Shown here one piece after another: positions 22,032 through 31,259 of a stretch of 64,000 nt of DNA. Location of the stretch: the NCBI RefSeq assembly GCF_004011825.1, contig NZ_RKLO01000001.1:209575-273574 (forward strand). Direction: 5' to 3'. Below the pieces are notes generated by a model. It had not been told where the DNA came from. It did not search any database and saw only the letters and a list, made by a program, of their open reading frames with translations. A program made the position numbers and the translations under genes. Source of the DNA: Rhodococcus xishaensis. GTDB lineage: Bacteria > Actinomycetota > Actinomycetes > Mycobacteriales > Mycobacteriaceae. The stretch's first letter is position 1; each line of letters starts with the position of its first letter.

Positions 22032-22580
22032 GTGATTCGTGACGTGGAAGAGATGCCGTGGATCGGCGAGAGCCGCGCGCTCGACCTGGCGAACACCGTG
22101 ATCGTCGGGGCGAACCGCGGAGAGGACCTCGACTTCTTTGCCGATCCATCGCTCACGGCGCGGTGGCGTCAACGCGTAACGGACGGTCGACTGGCGCGGA
22201 TGCCCCTGGATCAACTCGTCGAGCTCCGCTCGGTCGTCCAAGAGGCGCTCGACGCGGCCGACAGGTCCGAACCGTGGTCCCCACAGTTGCGTTCACGGAT
22301 CAACTCGCTGGCCGCGAACGCGCCGTTGGTGCTCGAAATGGACGAGTCAGGCACCCTTCGTCAGGTCGGACGCGAGGGCCCGGTCGAAGCCGAAGTGGCG
22401 CGAGAGACGTTGCAGCTCACAGCCGCACCCGATTCCTTCACCGTCCGCCGCTGCCCCGCGCCCAGTTGCGGCATGTTCTTCGTTCCACGCCGGCGGAACC
22501 AGGGTTGGTGCACCGTGCGATGCGGGTCCCGTGCCCGATCGACCCGCCGACATCACCGAGGCAGACACGCGGAGGGGTGA
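22032..22580 (+). CDS. CGNR zinc-finger (ABATE-type) transcriptional regulator
   Basis: 182 aa. The N-terminal ligand-binding-like ABATE domain starts WIGESRALDLANTV. The C-terminal zinc finger is CPAPSCGMFFVPRRRNQGWC followed by VRCGSR, where the family name motif CGNR reads CGSR, and then a basic tail. Proteins of this class are stress-responsive regulators that often sit beside the small enzyme they control. GTG 22032 is supported by the TAGAAT -10 box seven bases upstream (leaderless). Confidence 0.8.
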   Translation: MIRDVEEMPWIGESRALDLANTVIVGANRGEDLDFFADPSLTARWRQRVTDGRLARMPLDQLVELRSVVQEALDAADRSEPWSPQLRSRINSLAANAPLVLEMDESGTLRQVGREGPVEAEVARETLQLTAAPDSFTVRRCPAPSCGMFFVPRRRNQGWCTVRCGSRARSTRRHHRGRHAEG

Positions 22581-22698
22581 TCGACGACCACGGTGGTTGG
22601 CGGGATTCCCTGCGCTCCCGGGATTCCCGTGTCGAGCGCCTCCGCGAGTGGGACAGTGGTGCCCACACGCTGGATCGAGAGAAGGGTGACGCACGACC

Positions 22699-23979
22699 AT
22701 GGCAGGACTACCCACCGACACGGTGACCGTGACCCCGGACCCGTTCGCCCCGGCAACTCTGGGGCCGGTTCGACTCCGCAACCGCATCATCAAGGCCGCG
22801 ACGTCGGAGGGGCGTTCCCCGGAAGGGCTCGTCACGGACGACCTCATCGACTTCCATCTCGGCTTCGCGCGGGGCGGCGTGGGCATGACCACCGTTGCGT
22901 ACTGCTGTGTTGCTCCGGAAGGAGCCAGCGCACCAGGGCAGATACTGATGAGCCGCAAGGCCCTACCGGGTCTACGCCGGCTGACCGACGCGGTCCACGA
23001 CGCAGGCGGTGCCATCGCGGCCCAACTCGGCCACGCCGGTGTGGTGGCGTCGAAGAAGGTCACCGGCGTGACGGCGATATCGCCGAGTCGGGTGATCAAC
23101 CCGTCGTCGCTCGAATACTGCCGGGAGATCACCGCAACCGAGATCCGCCGCGTGATCGACCAGTTCGGGGAGGCGGCGCAGGTCGCAGTCGAAGCGGGCT
23201 TCGACGCGGTGGAACTGCACTTCGGCCATCTCTACCTGCCGAGTTCGTTCCTCAGTCCACTTCTCAACCGCCGCAAGGACGAATACGGCGGAACCATCGA
23301 CAACCGGTCCCGTCTGGTGCGAGAGATTGCGCAGCGGGTCCGGGAGGTCGTCGGTGACCGAATCGCGGTCACCGCCAAAGTCAGCATGGACGACGGGATC
23401 CGGGGGAGCATCTGGCTCTCCGAGTCCCTGAGGACTGTGCAGCTGCTCGATCGGGACCGCAACCTCGACGCGATCGAGCTGACCCAGGGGTCGTCGGTCT
23501 TCAAGCCGATGTACCTATTCCGCGGTGACGTGCCCGTCGACGAGTTCGCGGCCTTGTTGAAGGAGCCACTCAAGACTGGGGTCCGGTTGTTCGGCAAGCG
23601 GGCGCTGGGCTCTTACCCATACGAGGATCTGTACATGCTCGAATCGGCCCGTCAGTTCGTTCCGGTCGTGTCGGACACGCAACTGATCCTGTTGGGCGGC
23701 ATCAACAACTACGACCAGATCGTGACGGGTATGCAGGAGGGCTTCGGGTTCGTCGCAATGGGCCGCGCGCTGCTGCGCGAGCCGGATCTTGTGAACCGGA
23801 TCAAGGCCGACCACACCGTCTCCGGCCGCTGCAACCACAACAACAAATGCATGACGACCGTGTTTGGACGAACCCACTGCGTTCTCGATCCGGACAGCCG
23901 GCACGGTGCGGTCGGGTCTGCCGAATCGACCCCGTTCACCGCCGACCGGTCGAAGGAACTGCCGATCACACCCTCGTGA
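22699..23979 (+). CDS. NADH:flavin oxidoreductase, old yellow enzyme family
   Basis: 426-aa FMN TIM-barrel ene-reductase. The N-terminus PATLGPVRLRNRIIKAATSEG binds FMN, and the substrate-binding histidine pair is in ELHFGHLYLPSSFLSP (HxxH, normally HGAH). The phosphate-binding end is FVAMGRALLREPDLVNRI. The C-terminus has three cysteines (CNHNNKCMTTVFGRTHC), fewer than the [4Fe-4S] set of dienoyl-CoA reductase relatives and with no second domain. The substrate is unknown. It stands alone between the CGNR regulator and convergent rsgA. Confidence 0.85.
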   Translation: MAGLPTDTVTVTPDPFAPATLGPVRLRNRIIKAATSEGRSPEGLVTDDLIDFHLGFARGGVGMTTVAYCCVAPEGASAPGQILMSRKALPGLRRLTDAVHDAGGAIAAQLGHAGVVASKKVTGVTAISPSRVINPSSLEYCREITATEIRRVIDQFGEAAQVAVEAGFDAVELHFGHLYLPSSFLSPLLNRRKDEYGGTIDNRSRLVREIAQRVREVVGDRIAVTAKVSMDDGIRGSIWLSESLRTVQLLDRDRNLDAIELTQGSSVFKPMYLFRGDVPVDEFAALLKEPLKTGVRLFGKRALGSYPYEDLYMLESARQFVPVVSDTQLILLGGINNYDQIVTGMQEGFGFVAMGRALLREPDLVNRIKADHTVSGRCNHNNKCMTTVFGRTHCVLDPDSRHGAVGSAESTPFTADRSKELPITPS

Positions 23980-24044
23980 CCCCCGTGTCACCTTCCCGAC
24001 GACTGGCACGTTGACGAAACGGGGATTGTTGCGGGTACCGGATA

Positions 24045-24060
24045 CTGGGCCTAGGCCCAG
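24045..24060. terminator. 16-bp palindromic hairpin at the rsgA stop
   Basis: CTGGGCCTAGGCCCAG spans the rsgA stop codon (24051-24053). It lies in the convergent gap with the flavin oxidoreductase gene and may terminate either transcript. Confidence 0.45.
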
Positions 24061-25043
24061 GGCTCGTTCGACATCAGCGCAACGAGCAGTCGGCGTACCG
24101 CCTCGACACGGCCGGCGGATTCACCGGTGAGATTGTCCAGGGCGCATTCGGGATCGGCGGGTGGACCGAGGTGGGTGCATCCGCGCGGACAGTCCTCGGC
24201 GGCCTCGGCCAGGTCTATGAACGCGTCGACGACGTCCTCGGGGGAGATGTGCGCAAGTCCGAACGACCGGATGCCAGGGGTGTCGACGACCCAGCCGCCG
24301 CCGGGGAGCGCCAACGCGACAGACTGAGTCGATGTGTGCCGTCCCTTCCCGACGCCGGACACGACGCCCGTCGCCCGATCTGCTTCGGGGACAAGGCGAT
24401 TGACCATCGTCGATTTTCCGACACCAGAGTGGCCGATGAGGGCGGTCACCCGCCCGGTCAGCATCTCGGTCACCGGTTCGATCGGGTCGTCGCGACCGGC
24501 GACCACGACCGGGATGTCGAGGTTGGCGAACGTCGCGGCGAACTCGTCCGGCGTTGCCAGGTCGCTCTTGGTCAGGCACAGGATCGGGTTCAGTCCACCG
24601 ACGTAGGCGGCGACGAGCGCGCGCTCGACGAACCCGGTGCGCGGCGGCGGGTCGGCCAGTGCCACGACGATCAGCAACTGCTGCGCGTTCGCGACAACGA
24701 CCCGCTCGTACGGATCGGTGTCGTCGGCGGTGCGACGCAGGACGGTGGCACGGTCGGCCACTCGCACGATCCGTGCCAGGGTGTCCGGCCTGCCCGACAG
24801 ATCGCCGACGACGTCGACCTTGTCGCCCACCACGATTGGCGTGCGCCCGAGCTCCCGGGCCCGCATCGCAACGACAAGTCGCTCCGGGTCTCCGCCCAGC
24901 ACACAGCCCCACCGGCCGCGGTCCACCGAGACCACCATCGCCTCTTCGGCGTCGGCATGCTCGGGTCGATTCTTGGTTCGTGGCCTGGACCCCTTGCCCG
25001 GACGGATCCGGACGTCGGACTCGTCGTACTGCCGCCGACTCAG
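24051..25043 (-). CDS. rsgA: ribosome small subunit-dependent GTPase RsgA (probable CTG start)
   Basis: Late-stage 30S assembly GTPase. With the start at CTG 25043 it is 330 aa, the same length as its mycobacterial homologue (Rv3228). It has an N-terminal OB fold ([22 protein letters not shown]...), a circularly permuted GTPase (LTKSD, then GHSGVGKST, then DTPG) and a C-terminal zinc site (CPRGCTH...C). No ATG, GTG or TTG exists in frame between TTG 25094 and ATG 24938. CTG 25043 overlaps the aroA stop as CTGA, the position where actinobacteria usually have ATGA/GTGA coupling, with a G-run upstream. Confidence 0.88.
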   Translation of the reverse strand: MSRRQYDESDVRIRPGKGSRPRTKNRPEHADAEEAMVVSVDRGRWGCVLGGDPERLVVAMRARELGRTPIVVGDKVDVVGDLSGRPDTLARIVRVADRATVLRRTADDTDPYERVVVANAQQLLIVVALADPPPRTGFVERALVAAYVGGLNPILCLTKSDLATPDEFAATFANLDIPVVVAGRDDPIEPVTEMLTGRVTALIGHSGVGKSTMVNRLVPEADRATGVVSGVGKGRHTSTQSVALALPGGGWVVDTPGIRSFGLAHISPEDVVDAFIDLAEAAEDCPRGCTHLGPPADPECALDNLTGESAGRVEAVRRLLVALMSNEPWA

Positions 25044-26359
25044 GACGGTGCCCCCGGCTCGGCGGACGGGGATTCGTCCAGCATGGCCGCCCAAAGTTTC
25101 TCGAATCCCGGCAAGGTCTTGGCGGTGGTGCCCACGTCTTCGACGTCCACGCCGGGGACAGCAAGTCCCAGAATCGCGCCGGCCGTGGCCATTCGGTGGT
25201 CGGCGTACGAGTGCCACCGGCCGCCGTGCAGCGGGCGTGGTTCGATGTGCAGGCCGTCATCGGTCTCGGTGACTGCACCGCCGAGTTTGTTGATTTCCGT
25301 CGCCAGCGCGGCCAGGCGATCGGTCTCGTGGCCGCGCAGGTGTGCAATGCCGCGCAGCACCGAAGGGCCCCCGGCGAGAGCCGCCAGCGCCGCGACAGTA
25401 GGCGTCAGCTCGCCGACCTCGTGCAGGTCGACGTCGATCCCGCGCAGCGCTGTCGGGCCGTTCACCACCAGAGTGTCACCCTCGCGGTAGACGTGTGCAC
25501 CCATTTCGGAGAGGATGCCGCGGATCGCGTCCCCGGCCTGCGTCGTGGGCGCAGGCCACAGCGGTACCCGGACGGTGCCGCCGGTCACCGCCGCCGCGGC
25601 GAGGAACGGCGTCGCGTTCGACAGATCGGGCTCGACTACCCAGTTCACCGGGTCGACCTTGCCCGGCAGCACCTTCCACGTGTCAGCGGTGCCGCTCTGG
25701 TCGGGCGTCAGGACGGATACGCCAGCGGTTCGCAGCATCTCGACGGTCATGTCGATGTGCGGCATCGACGGCAGTGACGCCCCGTCGTGGTGGACGGTGA
25801 CGCCCTCGTCGAACCGGGCGGCGGACAGCAGGAGGCCGGAGACGAATTGCGACGACCCGGACGCGTCGATCGTGACGGTACCGCCGCGCAGGCCGCCGCG
25901 GCCGTGGACGGTGAACGGTAGTGCGTCACCATCGACATCCGCGCCGAGCCCGCGTAGGGCCTCGACGATCGTGCCCAGCGGACGGGCGCGCGCCTGCTCG
26001 TCACCGTCGATCGCGACGGAGCCGTCGGCGAGTGCGGCCACCGGCGGCAGGAAGCGCATCACGGTACCGGCGAGGCCACAGTCGATCGACCCTCCGGTCA
26101 TCGGTCCCGGTACGACGTGCAATGTGGTACCGGTCGCCGCGTCGGGTGTCGCGGTGATGGAGATGCCAAGCGCACGCAAGCCCCGGATCATCAGGTCGGT
26201 GTCTCGGCTGCGCAGCGCGCCGGTGATCGTGGACGGGTCCGAGGCGAGTGCCGCGAGGATGAGCGCCCGGTTGGTGATCGACTTCGATCCGGGCAGCGTC
26301 ACGGACGCGTTCACAGGGGCAACGGCACGGGGCGCTCTCCACAGATTCTCACGGCTCAC
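25040..26359 (-). CDS. aroA: 3-phosphoshikimate 1-carboxyvinyltransferase (EPSP synthase)
   Basis: Shikimate-pathway enzyme joining PEP and shikimate-3-phosphate, for aromatic amino acids and other chorismate products. 439 aa. The signature [18 protein letters not shown] is at residues 22-39, and the second signature is in [19 protein letters not shown]. It carries the glyphosate-relevant motif [12 protein letters not shown] near residue 97. GTG 26359 is the start; no strong Shine-Dalgarno is visible. It is translationally coupled to rsgA downstream. Confidence 0.95.
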   Translation of the reverse strand: MSRENLWRAPRAVAPVNASVTLPGSKSITNRALILAALASDPSTITGALRSRDTDLMIRGLRALGISITATPDAATGTTLHVVPGPMTGGSIDCGLAGTVMRFLPPVAALADGSVAIDGDEQARARPLGTIVEALRGLGADVDGDALPFTVHGRGGLRGGTVTIDASGSSQFVSGLLLSAARFDEGVTVHHDGASLPSMPHIDMTVEMLRTAGVSVLTPDQSGTADTWKVLPGKVDPVNWVVEPDLSNATPFLAAAAVTGGTVRVPLWPAPTTQAGDAIRGILSEMGAHVYREGDTLVVNGPTALRGIDVDLHEVGELTPTVAALAALAGGPSVLRGIAHLRGHETDRLAALATEINKLGGAVTETDDGLHIEPRPLHGGRWHSYADHRMATAGAILGLAVPGVDVEDVGTTAKTLPGFEKLWAAMLDESPSAEPGAPS

Positions 26360-26468
26360 CCGTCCATCTTCGCCTATGCATGGGCGGTGTGTGGCAATCG
26401 TGCCAGCATGGAGGGTGCGACCAGTGGGTCGGGGCTGTGCGTGGACCGCGGAAGGGAGTGCTGCAGAG

Positions 26469-27236
26469 ATGTGCGGCAGGTATGCGACGACGGCGGATCC
26501 CGCGACGCTCGCGGTGGAATTGGACGCGGTGAACGAGACCGGGGAGTCCGGCGGGCCCGATTCCGCCGACTACAACGTCGCACCCACGACTCCGGTGCTC
26601 ACCGTTGTCGCGCGCCACGACCACGGTGATCCCACCAGCCCGGTTCGCCGCCGGATCCGCCGTATGCGGTGGGGACTGGTGCCGTCATACGCGACCGAGC
26701 CGGGCAAGGGCGCACCGCTGTTCAACGCCCGGTCCGAGACCGTCGCCACCAAGGCGGCGTTCAGGACGTCGCTGCGGTTCAAGCGTTGCCTGGTCCCGAT
26801 GGACGGCTGGTACGAGTGGCAGACCGAGCCCACGTCCAGCGATAAGGCTGCCAAGGCCGTCAAGGTGCCGTATTACATGTCCCGTGGTGACGGGCAGCGG
26901 ATGTTCATGGCCGGCCTGTGGTCGGTGTGGCACGACCCCGAGACGCCGACGTCGCCGCCGCTCCTGAGCACCACAATCCTGACCACAGACGCGGTGGACC
27001 AGCTCGTGAATGTCCACGACCGGATGCCACTGATCTTGCCGCCGGATCGCTGGGACGCCTGGCTCGACCCCGACAGCGTCGGCCACCCCGACCTGATCCG
27101 CCCGAGCCTCGAATCCGCCGCCGCGGTCGAGATTCGACGTGTGTCACGCAAGGTGAACAGCGTCCGCAACAACGGACCCGACCTGCTCGCGCCGGACACC
27201 GGCGAACAAACGGGGGAGCAGATCAGCCTGTTGTGA
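26469..27236 (+). CDS. SRAP-family abasic-site DNA-protein crosslinking protein (YedK/HMCES type)
   Basis: 255 aa. The protein starts MCGRYA, placing the catalytic Cys2 at the N-terminus after methionine removal; this cysteine forms a thiazolidine bond with abasic sites in single-stranded DNA. Further conserved parts are [47 protein letters not shown] (active-site Glu) and VHDRMPLIL (active-site His). ATG 26469 is required for Cys2. The upstream frame is open but non-coding. It overlaps the LLM gene tail to tail by 14 bp. Confidence 0.93.
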   Translation: MCGRYATTADPATLAVELDAVNETGESGGPDSADYNVAPTTPVLTVVARHDHGDPTSPVRRRIRRMRWGLVPSYATEPGKGAPLFNARSETVATKAAFRTSLRFKRCLVPMDGWYEWQTEPTSSDKAAKAVKVPYYMSRGDGQRMFMAGLWSVWHDPETPTSPPLLSTTILTTDAVDQLVNVHDRMPLILPPDRWDAWLDPDSVGHPDLIRPSLESAAAVEIRRVSRKVNSVRNNGPDLLAPDTGEQTGEQISLL

Positions 27237-28239
27237 CCGCCGACCGGGACGCGAGGCCCGCAACGTCCGCAACCAGCTCGAGAGAGCGCATCCAGGCCGA
27301 GCGATCGGTGGCCGAGGACGCGACCATCAACTCGTCAGCGCCGGTCTGTGAGGCGAAGTCGGCCAGGTAGTCGTGGACGACTGTCGGGGTGCCGACCGCC
27401 GTGTAGTGCACCATCGCGAGGATCTGTCGACCGGCGGGCGACTCGAGGATCAGGTCCGCCTCCTCCGGGGAGAACTGCCGGCCGCCGCCGACGAACACAT
27501 CCACCCGCCGACGTTTCGTTTCGAGGAAGTGGTGCTGCGCCTCCTCGTCGGTGTCGGCGGCGATCACGTTGACCGCTGCGATCACGTACGGCTCGGCGAG
27601 TTGCGCCGACGGCCGGAACTCGCGGCGGTAGAGCGCGATCGCGTCGTGCAGCGCGGCCGGGGCGAAGTGCGAGGCGAACGCGTACGGCAGGCCCAGCGCA
27701 GCGGCCAGTTGGGCGCCGAACAACGAGGATCCAAGGATGTAGAGCGGAACGTTCGTGCCCTTACCCGGGGTCGCCTCGACGCCCGGGAGGCGGGACGGGC
27801 CGGTCAGGTAGCCCTGCAGCTCGAGGACGTCCTGCGGGAACGAATCGGCCGAACTCGGATCACTGCGCAGCGCCCGCATGGTCTGCTGATCGGTGCCAGG
27901 CGCACGGCCGAGCCCCAAGTCGATGCGACCGGGGTGCAGTTCGGCCAGAGTGCCGAACTGTTCGGCGATCGTCAGCGGCGCGTGGTTGGGCAGCATGATG
28001 CCGCCCGCGCCAAGCCGGATCCGCTCGGTGTGCGCGGCGATATGCGCGATCAGCACACTCGTCGCCGATGACGCGATCACGGGCATGTTGTGGTGCTCCG
28101 CGTACCAGATTCGGTGGTAGCCCCACCGTTCAGCGTTCCGCGCCATCTGCACGCTGGCAGCGAGGCTGGTACTCGCTGTCTCGCCCGTCCCGATGTAGGC
28201 GAGGTCGAGGATCGAGATGGGAAGGGGCAGAGAAGGCAC
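27223..28239 (-). CDS. LLM-class flavin-dependent oxidoreductase
   Basis: 338-aa bacterial luciferase-like monooxygenase of the MsnO8/LuxA-related group, with an (alpha/beta)8 barrel using FMNH2 or F420. Conserved segments are [47 protein letters not shown] (shown in parts: WYAEHHNM and [17 protein letters not shown]) and [20 protein letters not shown]. Substrate and cofactor cannot be set from sequence. ATG 28239; the stop lies within the 3' end of the SRAP gene. Confidence 0.85.
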   Translation of the reverse strand: MPSLPLPISILDLAYIGTGETASTSLAASVQMARNAERWGYHRIWYAEHHNMPVIASSATSVLIAHIAAHTERIRLGAGGIMLPNHAPLTIAEQFGTLAELHPGRIDLGLGRAPGTDQQTMRALRSDPSSADSFPQDVLELQGYLTGPSRLPGVEATPGKGTNVPLYILGSSLFGAQLAAALGLPYAFASHFAPAALHDAIALYRREFRPSAQLAEPYVIAAVNVIAADTDEEAQHHFLETKRRRVDVFVGGGRQFSPEEADLILESPAGRQILAMVHYTAVGTPTVVHDYLADFASQTGADELMVASSATDRSAWMRSLELVADVAGLASRSAVTTG

Positions 28240-28357
28240 GCGGGACGCTCTCTTTCGTTCATCGAAGTTTTGTTCTCCGTGGGATAACGGCGTCCCGTGC
28301 GGGCAAATTCCGCGTGCGCCTTCTCCGGTGCCTGGCCGGCGTGTCCTGATGGCCGGT

Positions 28358-28852
28358 TCAGCCGGTGGTGACGTCCGCTACGACCGCCCCCGCCAGCCGC
28401 ACCAGATCCTGCGGCGCCAACTCGATCTCCAGGCCCCGACGTCCGGCGCTGCACAGCACCCGGTCGAAGGTCAGGGCGGATGCGTCGATCACCGTCGGCA
28501 GCCGTTTGCGCTGGCCCAACGGTGAGATCCCGCCGAGCACGTACCCGGTCGACCGTTCCGCGTCGGACTGCTCGGCCATCACCGCCTTGCTCGCACCCAA
28601 CGCTGCCGCGGCCGCCTTGAGCGACAGCTTCGAGGGCACCGGCAGCACCGCGACTGCGAGCTTGCCCGAGTCCTTCTTGATCACGAGCGTCTTGAAGATC
28701 TGCGCCGACGTCACTCCGAGACGACCGGCGAGCGAGTCGACGGCCTCGTCCCCGTACGACCCCGCGCGCGAATCGTGGTCGTAGTTGTGGATCCGGTACG
28801 ACACCTTCTCCTTGTCGAGCAGCTTCGTTGCGGGCGTCGAGTTTCCGGCCAT
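28358..28852 (-). CDS. YbaK/EbsC-type Cys-tRNA(Pro) deacylase
   Basis: 164-aa INS-like editing-domain protein that hydrolyses Cys-tRNA(Pro) mischarged by prolyl-tRNA synthetase. It has the K in [20 protein letters not shown] and [21 protein letters not shown], both typical of YbaK. The start [12 protein letters not shown] (ATG 28852) is supported by TAGCGT (28860-28865, minus strand) seven bases upstream, consistent with a leaderless mRNA. A longer start at 28879 lacks support. Confidence 0.9.
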   Translation of the reverse strand: MAGNSTPATKLLDKEKVSYRIHNYDHDSRAGSYGDEAVDSLAGRLGVTSAQIFKTLVIKKDSGKLAVAVLPVPSKLSLKAAAAALGASKAVMAEQSDAERSTGYVLGGISPLGQRKRLPTVIDASALTFDRVLCSAGRRGLEIELAPQDLVRLAGAVVADVTTG

Positions 28853-28859
28853 GACGACA

Positions 28860-28865
28860 ACGCTA
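28860..28865 (-). promoter_or_regulatory. -10 box of leaderless ybaK-like promoter
   Basis: TAGCGT on the minus strand, seven bases before ATG 28852. Confidence 0.4.
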
Positions 28866-28934
28866 GCCCCGGAACCCATTTCAGGTGCCGAGTCTGCACG
28901 GGCTCAGCCCTGCTCGTGGAACACGCGCGGCCGC

Positions 28935-29765
28935 CTATTCCTGGAGCTGCTTCCCGTGTGGCGTGATTGCGTCGAGGTCGGGATGCGGTGGTGGTGGCAG
29001 GAACCGCGCGATCACCAGCATGTAGATCGCGGAGCCGACGAGGCCGCCGATGACTGGCGCGACTATCGGAATCCAGAAGTATGGGTAGCCGGATGGGTCG
29101 GTGAACGCGGTCGCGTAGCCGGTCAGGTACGACGCGAGTCGGGGCCCGAAGTCCCTTGCGGGGTTGATGGCGTAGCCGGCGTTGGCGCCCCAGGCCATAC
29201 CGATCGCGACGACGATCAGTCCGATCATGAAGGGTGCGAGGTTGGCTGCGGGGGATGTGTTTCGTCGGTCGATGATCGCGAAGATCAGCAGCACCAATAT
29301 CGCGGTCCCGATGATCTGGTCGGTGAACGCCCCGAGGACACTCACCGGGAGAGTGCCGTTACCGGGGAGGGTGGAGAAGACGATCTGCGTTGCGCTCGTG
29401 TGCTCGGGGTCGGCGGCGGCGAGCAGATCGGCGTACCCCAGCCGCACCACTAGTGCCCCGACAAATGCGCCGAACGTCTGCGCAACGACGTACAGCGGTA
29501 CCTTGCGCCACGGGAAGTCGCCGAAGGTCGCGAAGGCCACGGTCACCGCGGGGTTGATGTGTGCACCGCTCGTCCGGGAGGCGATGTAGATGGCCAGTGC
29601 CACCCCCAACCCCCAAGCCCAGGCGATGGTGTTGTAATCGCCGACGCTGTTGCCGCCGGCAACAACCTGTGCAACTGCACCACAGCCGATCAGAATCAGG
29701 ACCATGGTCGCGAGAAACTCTGCGGCCAGTTCGCCGAAGAGTCCGAACTCTTTCAACTTTTGCAC
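28935..29765 (-). CDS. MIP-family channel, glycerol facilitator type
   Basis: 276-aa six-helix inner membrane channel. The two half-helix motifs are HINPAVT and INPARDFGPR. The aspartate after the second NPAR marks the aquaglyceroporin (GlpF) branch rather than water-only aquaporins, so glycerol or similar polyols are the likely solutes. GTG 29765 is chosen because GGGAG lies eight bases upstream; a TTG at 29771 is too close to it. No glycerol kinase gene is adjacent. A CRP-like site lies about 80 bp upstream. Confidence 0.85.
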   Translation of the reverse strand: MQKLKEFGLFGELAAEFLATMVLILIGCGAVAQVVAGGNSVGDYNTIAWAWGLGVALAIYIASRTSGAHINPAVTVAFATFGDFPWRKVPLYVVAQTFGAFVGALVVRLGYADLLAAADPEHTSATQIVFSTLPGNGTLPVSVLGAFTDQIIGTAILVLLIFAIIDRRNTSPAANLAPFMIGLIVVAIGMAWGANAGYAINPARDFGPRLASYLTGYATAFTDPSGYPYFWIPIVAPVIGGLVGSAIYMLVIARFLPPPPHPDLDAITPHGKQLQE

Positions 29766-29842
29766 TGGCAATACTCCCTGTTACGGCTGCTCGGCAACCC
29801 CCGCTACCTCTGGTGACCGGGGCTGGCCGGACAACGGGCTGG

Positions 29843-29858
29843 AGTGACTTGCATCACG
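29843..29858. promoter_or_regulatory. CRP-like site upstream of the GlpF-like gene
   Basis: AGTGA-cttgca-TCACG matches the core GTGA-N6-TCAC of the CRP/cAMP receptor consensus. Its position about 80 bp before the GlpF-like start suits catabolite control. The outer bases differ from the consensus. Confidence 0.4.
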
Positions 29859-30026
29859 CATGTACTCGACGTTATTGGGCGCTGTCCCTCCTCCGCAACA
29901 GGACCAGTTCGGATGGTTCTGACTGGGGGTTCGCGCTCCGGGCCCGGCCCGGTGTGTTCCCCGATGACGCCCGGATGACACCCGGGCACTGCCGCAGACA
30001 CCATGTCGACACTTGATGACGGGTTC

Positions 30027-30053
30027 GGGAACACATCACCCCCTCGGACTGTT
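30027..30053 (+). promoter_or_regulatory. SigH-type autoregulatory promoter
   Basis: GGGAACA (30027-30033), a 17-bp spacer and GTT (30051-30053) fit the known SigH/SigR promoter pattern GGAAY-N17-18-GTT. Transcription would start near 30060 and read into sigH, as in the autoregulated sigH genes of mycobacteria and sigR of Streptomyces. Confidence 0.75.
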
Positions 30054-30092
30054 GAAAAGTGCCGAGTGCTGGATCAATCAAGGGAGTGGGTC

Positions 30093-30176
30093 GTGCCGGT
30101 GTCGTGTGCTGAGTCTGTTCGTCCGGCGATCAGGCTGGCGTCCGTGATCAAGACGCACCCAGGGGTCGAGCCTGCA
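30093..30176 (+). other. possible N-terminal extension of SigH (longer isoform)
   Basis: GTG 30093 is in frame with sigH, lies downstream of the SigH promoter and has the best Shine-Dalgarno of the region (AGGGAG, 30081-30086). Starting here adds 28 residues, including one cysteine. Streptomyces SigR has a comparable unstable extended isoform made from the induced transcript. Confidence 0.5.
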
Positions 30177-30857
30177 ATGGCGGTAGCCTTGACCTCTACG
30201 GCAAGCGAAGGGGCCAGCGTGCTGGACGACCATGAACCTGCGGACAGATCCAAGCGAGATGAGCCGGAGTCCCATGATCGGCTGATCGAACGGTTCGAGC
30301 GCGACGCGCTCCCGCTCCTCGATCAGCTGTACGGCGCCGCGCTGCGCATGACCCGCAACCCGGCCGACGCCGAGGACTTGGTTCAGGAGACTTACGTCAA
30401 GGCCTACTCGGCATTCAGTTCGTTCCAGGAGGGAACGAACCTCAAAGCCTGGCTCTACCGCATCCTCACCAACACCTACATCAACTCCTACCGCAAGAAG
30501 CAGCGGCAGCCGGCTCAGTACCCGACGGACGAGATCACCGACTGGCAGCTCGCCGCAACCGCGGAGCACACGTCGACCGGTCTGCGGTCGGCCGAGGTCG
30601 AGGCTCTCGACGCACTGCCGGATGACGACATCAAGGCGGCGTTGCAGGAGCTTCCCGAAGAGTTCCGGATGGCGGTCTACTACGCCGACGTCGAAGGGTT
30701 CCACTACAAGGAGATCGCCGAGATCATGGGTACACCCATCGGAACCGTGATGTCGCGGCTGCACCGTGGGCGCAAACAGCTTCGTGGGCTTCTTGCCGAC
30801 GTCGCCCGGGAACGCGGATTCAACCGTGGTGCAGCGGAGCAGGAGGTTTCGCGGTGA
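30177..30857 (+). CDS. sigH: ECF RNA polymerase sigma factor SigH (thiol/heat stress)
   Basis: 226 aa from ATG 30177. Sigma-70 region 2 is [41 protein letters not shown] and region 4 is [42 protein letters not shown]; the key parts are DAEDLVQET and [11 protein letters not shown]. It controls thioredoxin and proteolysis genes under disulfide and heat stress. A GTG at 30219 (212 aa) is another possible start. A GTG at 30093 with AGGGAG six bases upstream would give a longer isoform from the stress-induced transcript. The stop overlaps rshA (GTGA). Confidence 0.93.
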   Translation: MAVALTSTASEGASVLDDHEPADRSKRDEPESHDRLIERFERDALPLLDQLYGAALRMTRNPADAEDLVQETYVKAYSAFSSFQEGTNLKAWLYRILTNTYINSYRKKQRQPAQYPTDEITDWQLAATAEHTSTGLRSAEVEALDALPDDDIKAALQELPEEFRMAVYYADVEGFHYKEIAEIMGTPIGTVMSRLHRGRKQLRGLLADVARERGFNRGAAEQEVSR

Positions 30858-31153
30858 CCGGGGAGAAAGAGTTCGAGCAACTGGACTGCTCTGCAGTGAT
30901 CGCCGATGTGTGGTTGCTCCTTGATCATGAATGCGACGAGGGCGCCAGAGTGCGGCTTCAGCACCACCTCGATACGTGCCGTGAGTGTTTCGAGGCGTAC
31001 GGCATCGAGGAGAAGGTCAAGAGCCTCATCGGCCGCAAGTGTGGTGGTGAGCGTGCCCCTGAGGGACTGCGCGAGCGGTTGTCTATACAGATCCGGCGTA
31101 CGGTGATCCTCACCGAGACGGACCTGGTCGCCGACGGCGAGAGCGAGGACTGA
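30854..31153 (+). CDS. rshA: zinc-binding anti-sigma factor of SigH (RshA/RsrA family)
   Basis: 99 aa. Redox-sensitive anti-sigma factor that releases SigH when its zinc-ligating thiols are oxidised. The ZAS motif is H38-LDT-C42-RE-C45, with further C12, H25 and C27 upstream. GTG 30854 overlaps the sigH stop by four bases, giving stoichiometric, coupled synthesis. The C-terminal segment after residue 60 is basic and then acidic. Confidence 0.93.
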   Translation: MTGEKEFEQLDCSAVIADVWLLLDHECDEGARVRLQHHLDTCRECFEAYGIEEKVKSLIGRKCGGERAPEGLRERLSIQIRRTVILTETDLVADGESED

Positions 31154-31202
31154 CTCCGGGGGCTGCGGCGCGGCCTGATCCGCCGGGGAAGCAGACCAGA
31201 CG

Positions 31203-31245
31203 AACTCCGGGGCCGGCGAGCAGTGTGCTCACCGGCCCCGGAGTT
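31203..31245. terminator. bidirectional hairpin terminator, rshA / bL37
   Basis: AACTCCGGGGCCGG-C-GAGCA pairs with TGCTC-A-CCGGCCCCGGAGTT across a three-base loop: a 20-position stem with a single C/A mismatch. It sits between the convergent rshA and bL37 genes. Confidence 0.85.
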
Positions 31246-31259
31246 GGCTTGTAGGCGTC

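Larger units (their letters stand above)
29766..30092. other. divergent intergenic region glpF-like / sigH
   Basis: No gene is seen in this stretch. It holds the ribosome-binding site of the GlpF-like gene, a CRP-like palindrome (29843-29858) and the SigH-type promoter (30027-30053). Confidence 0.7.
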
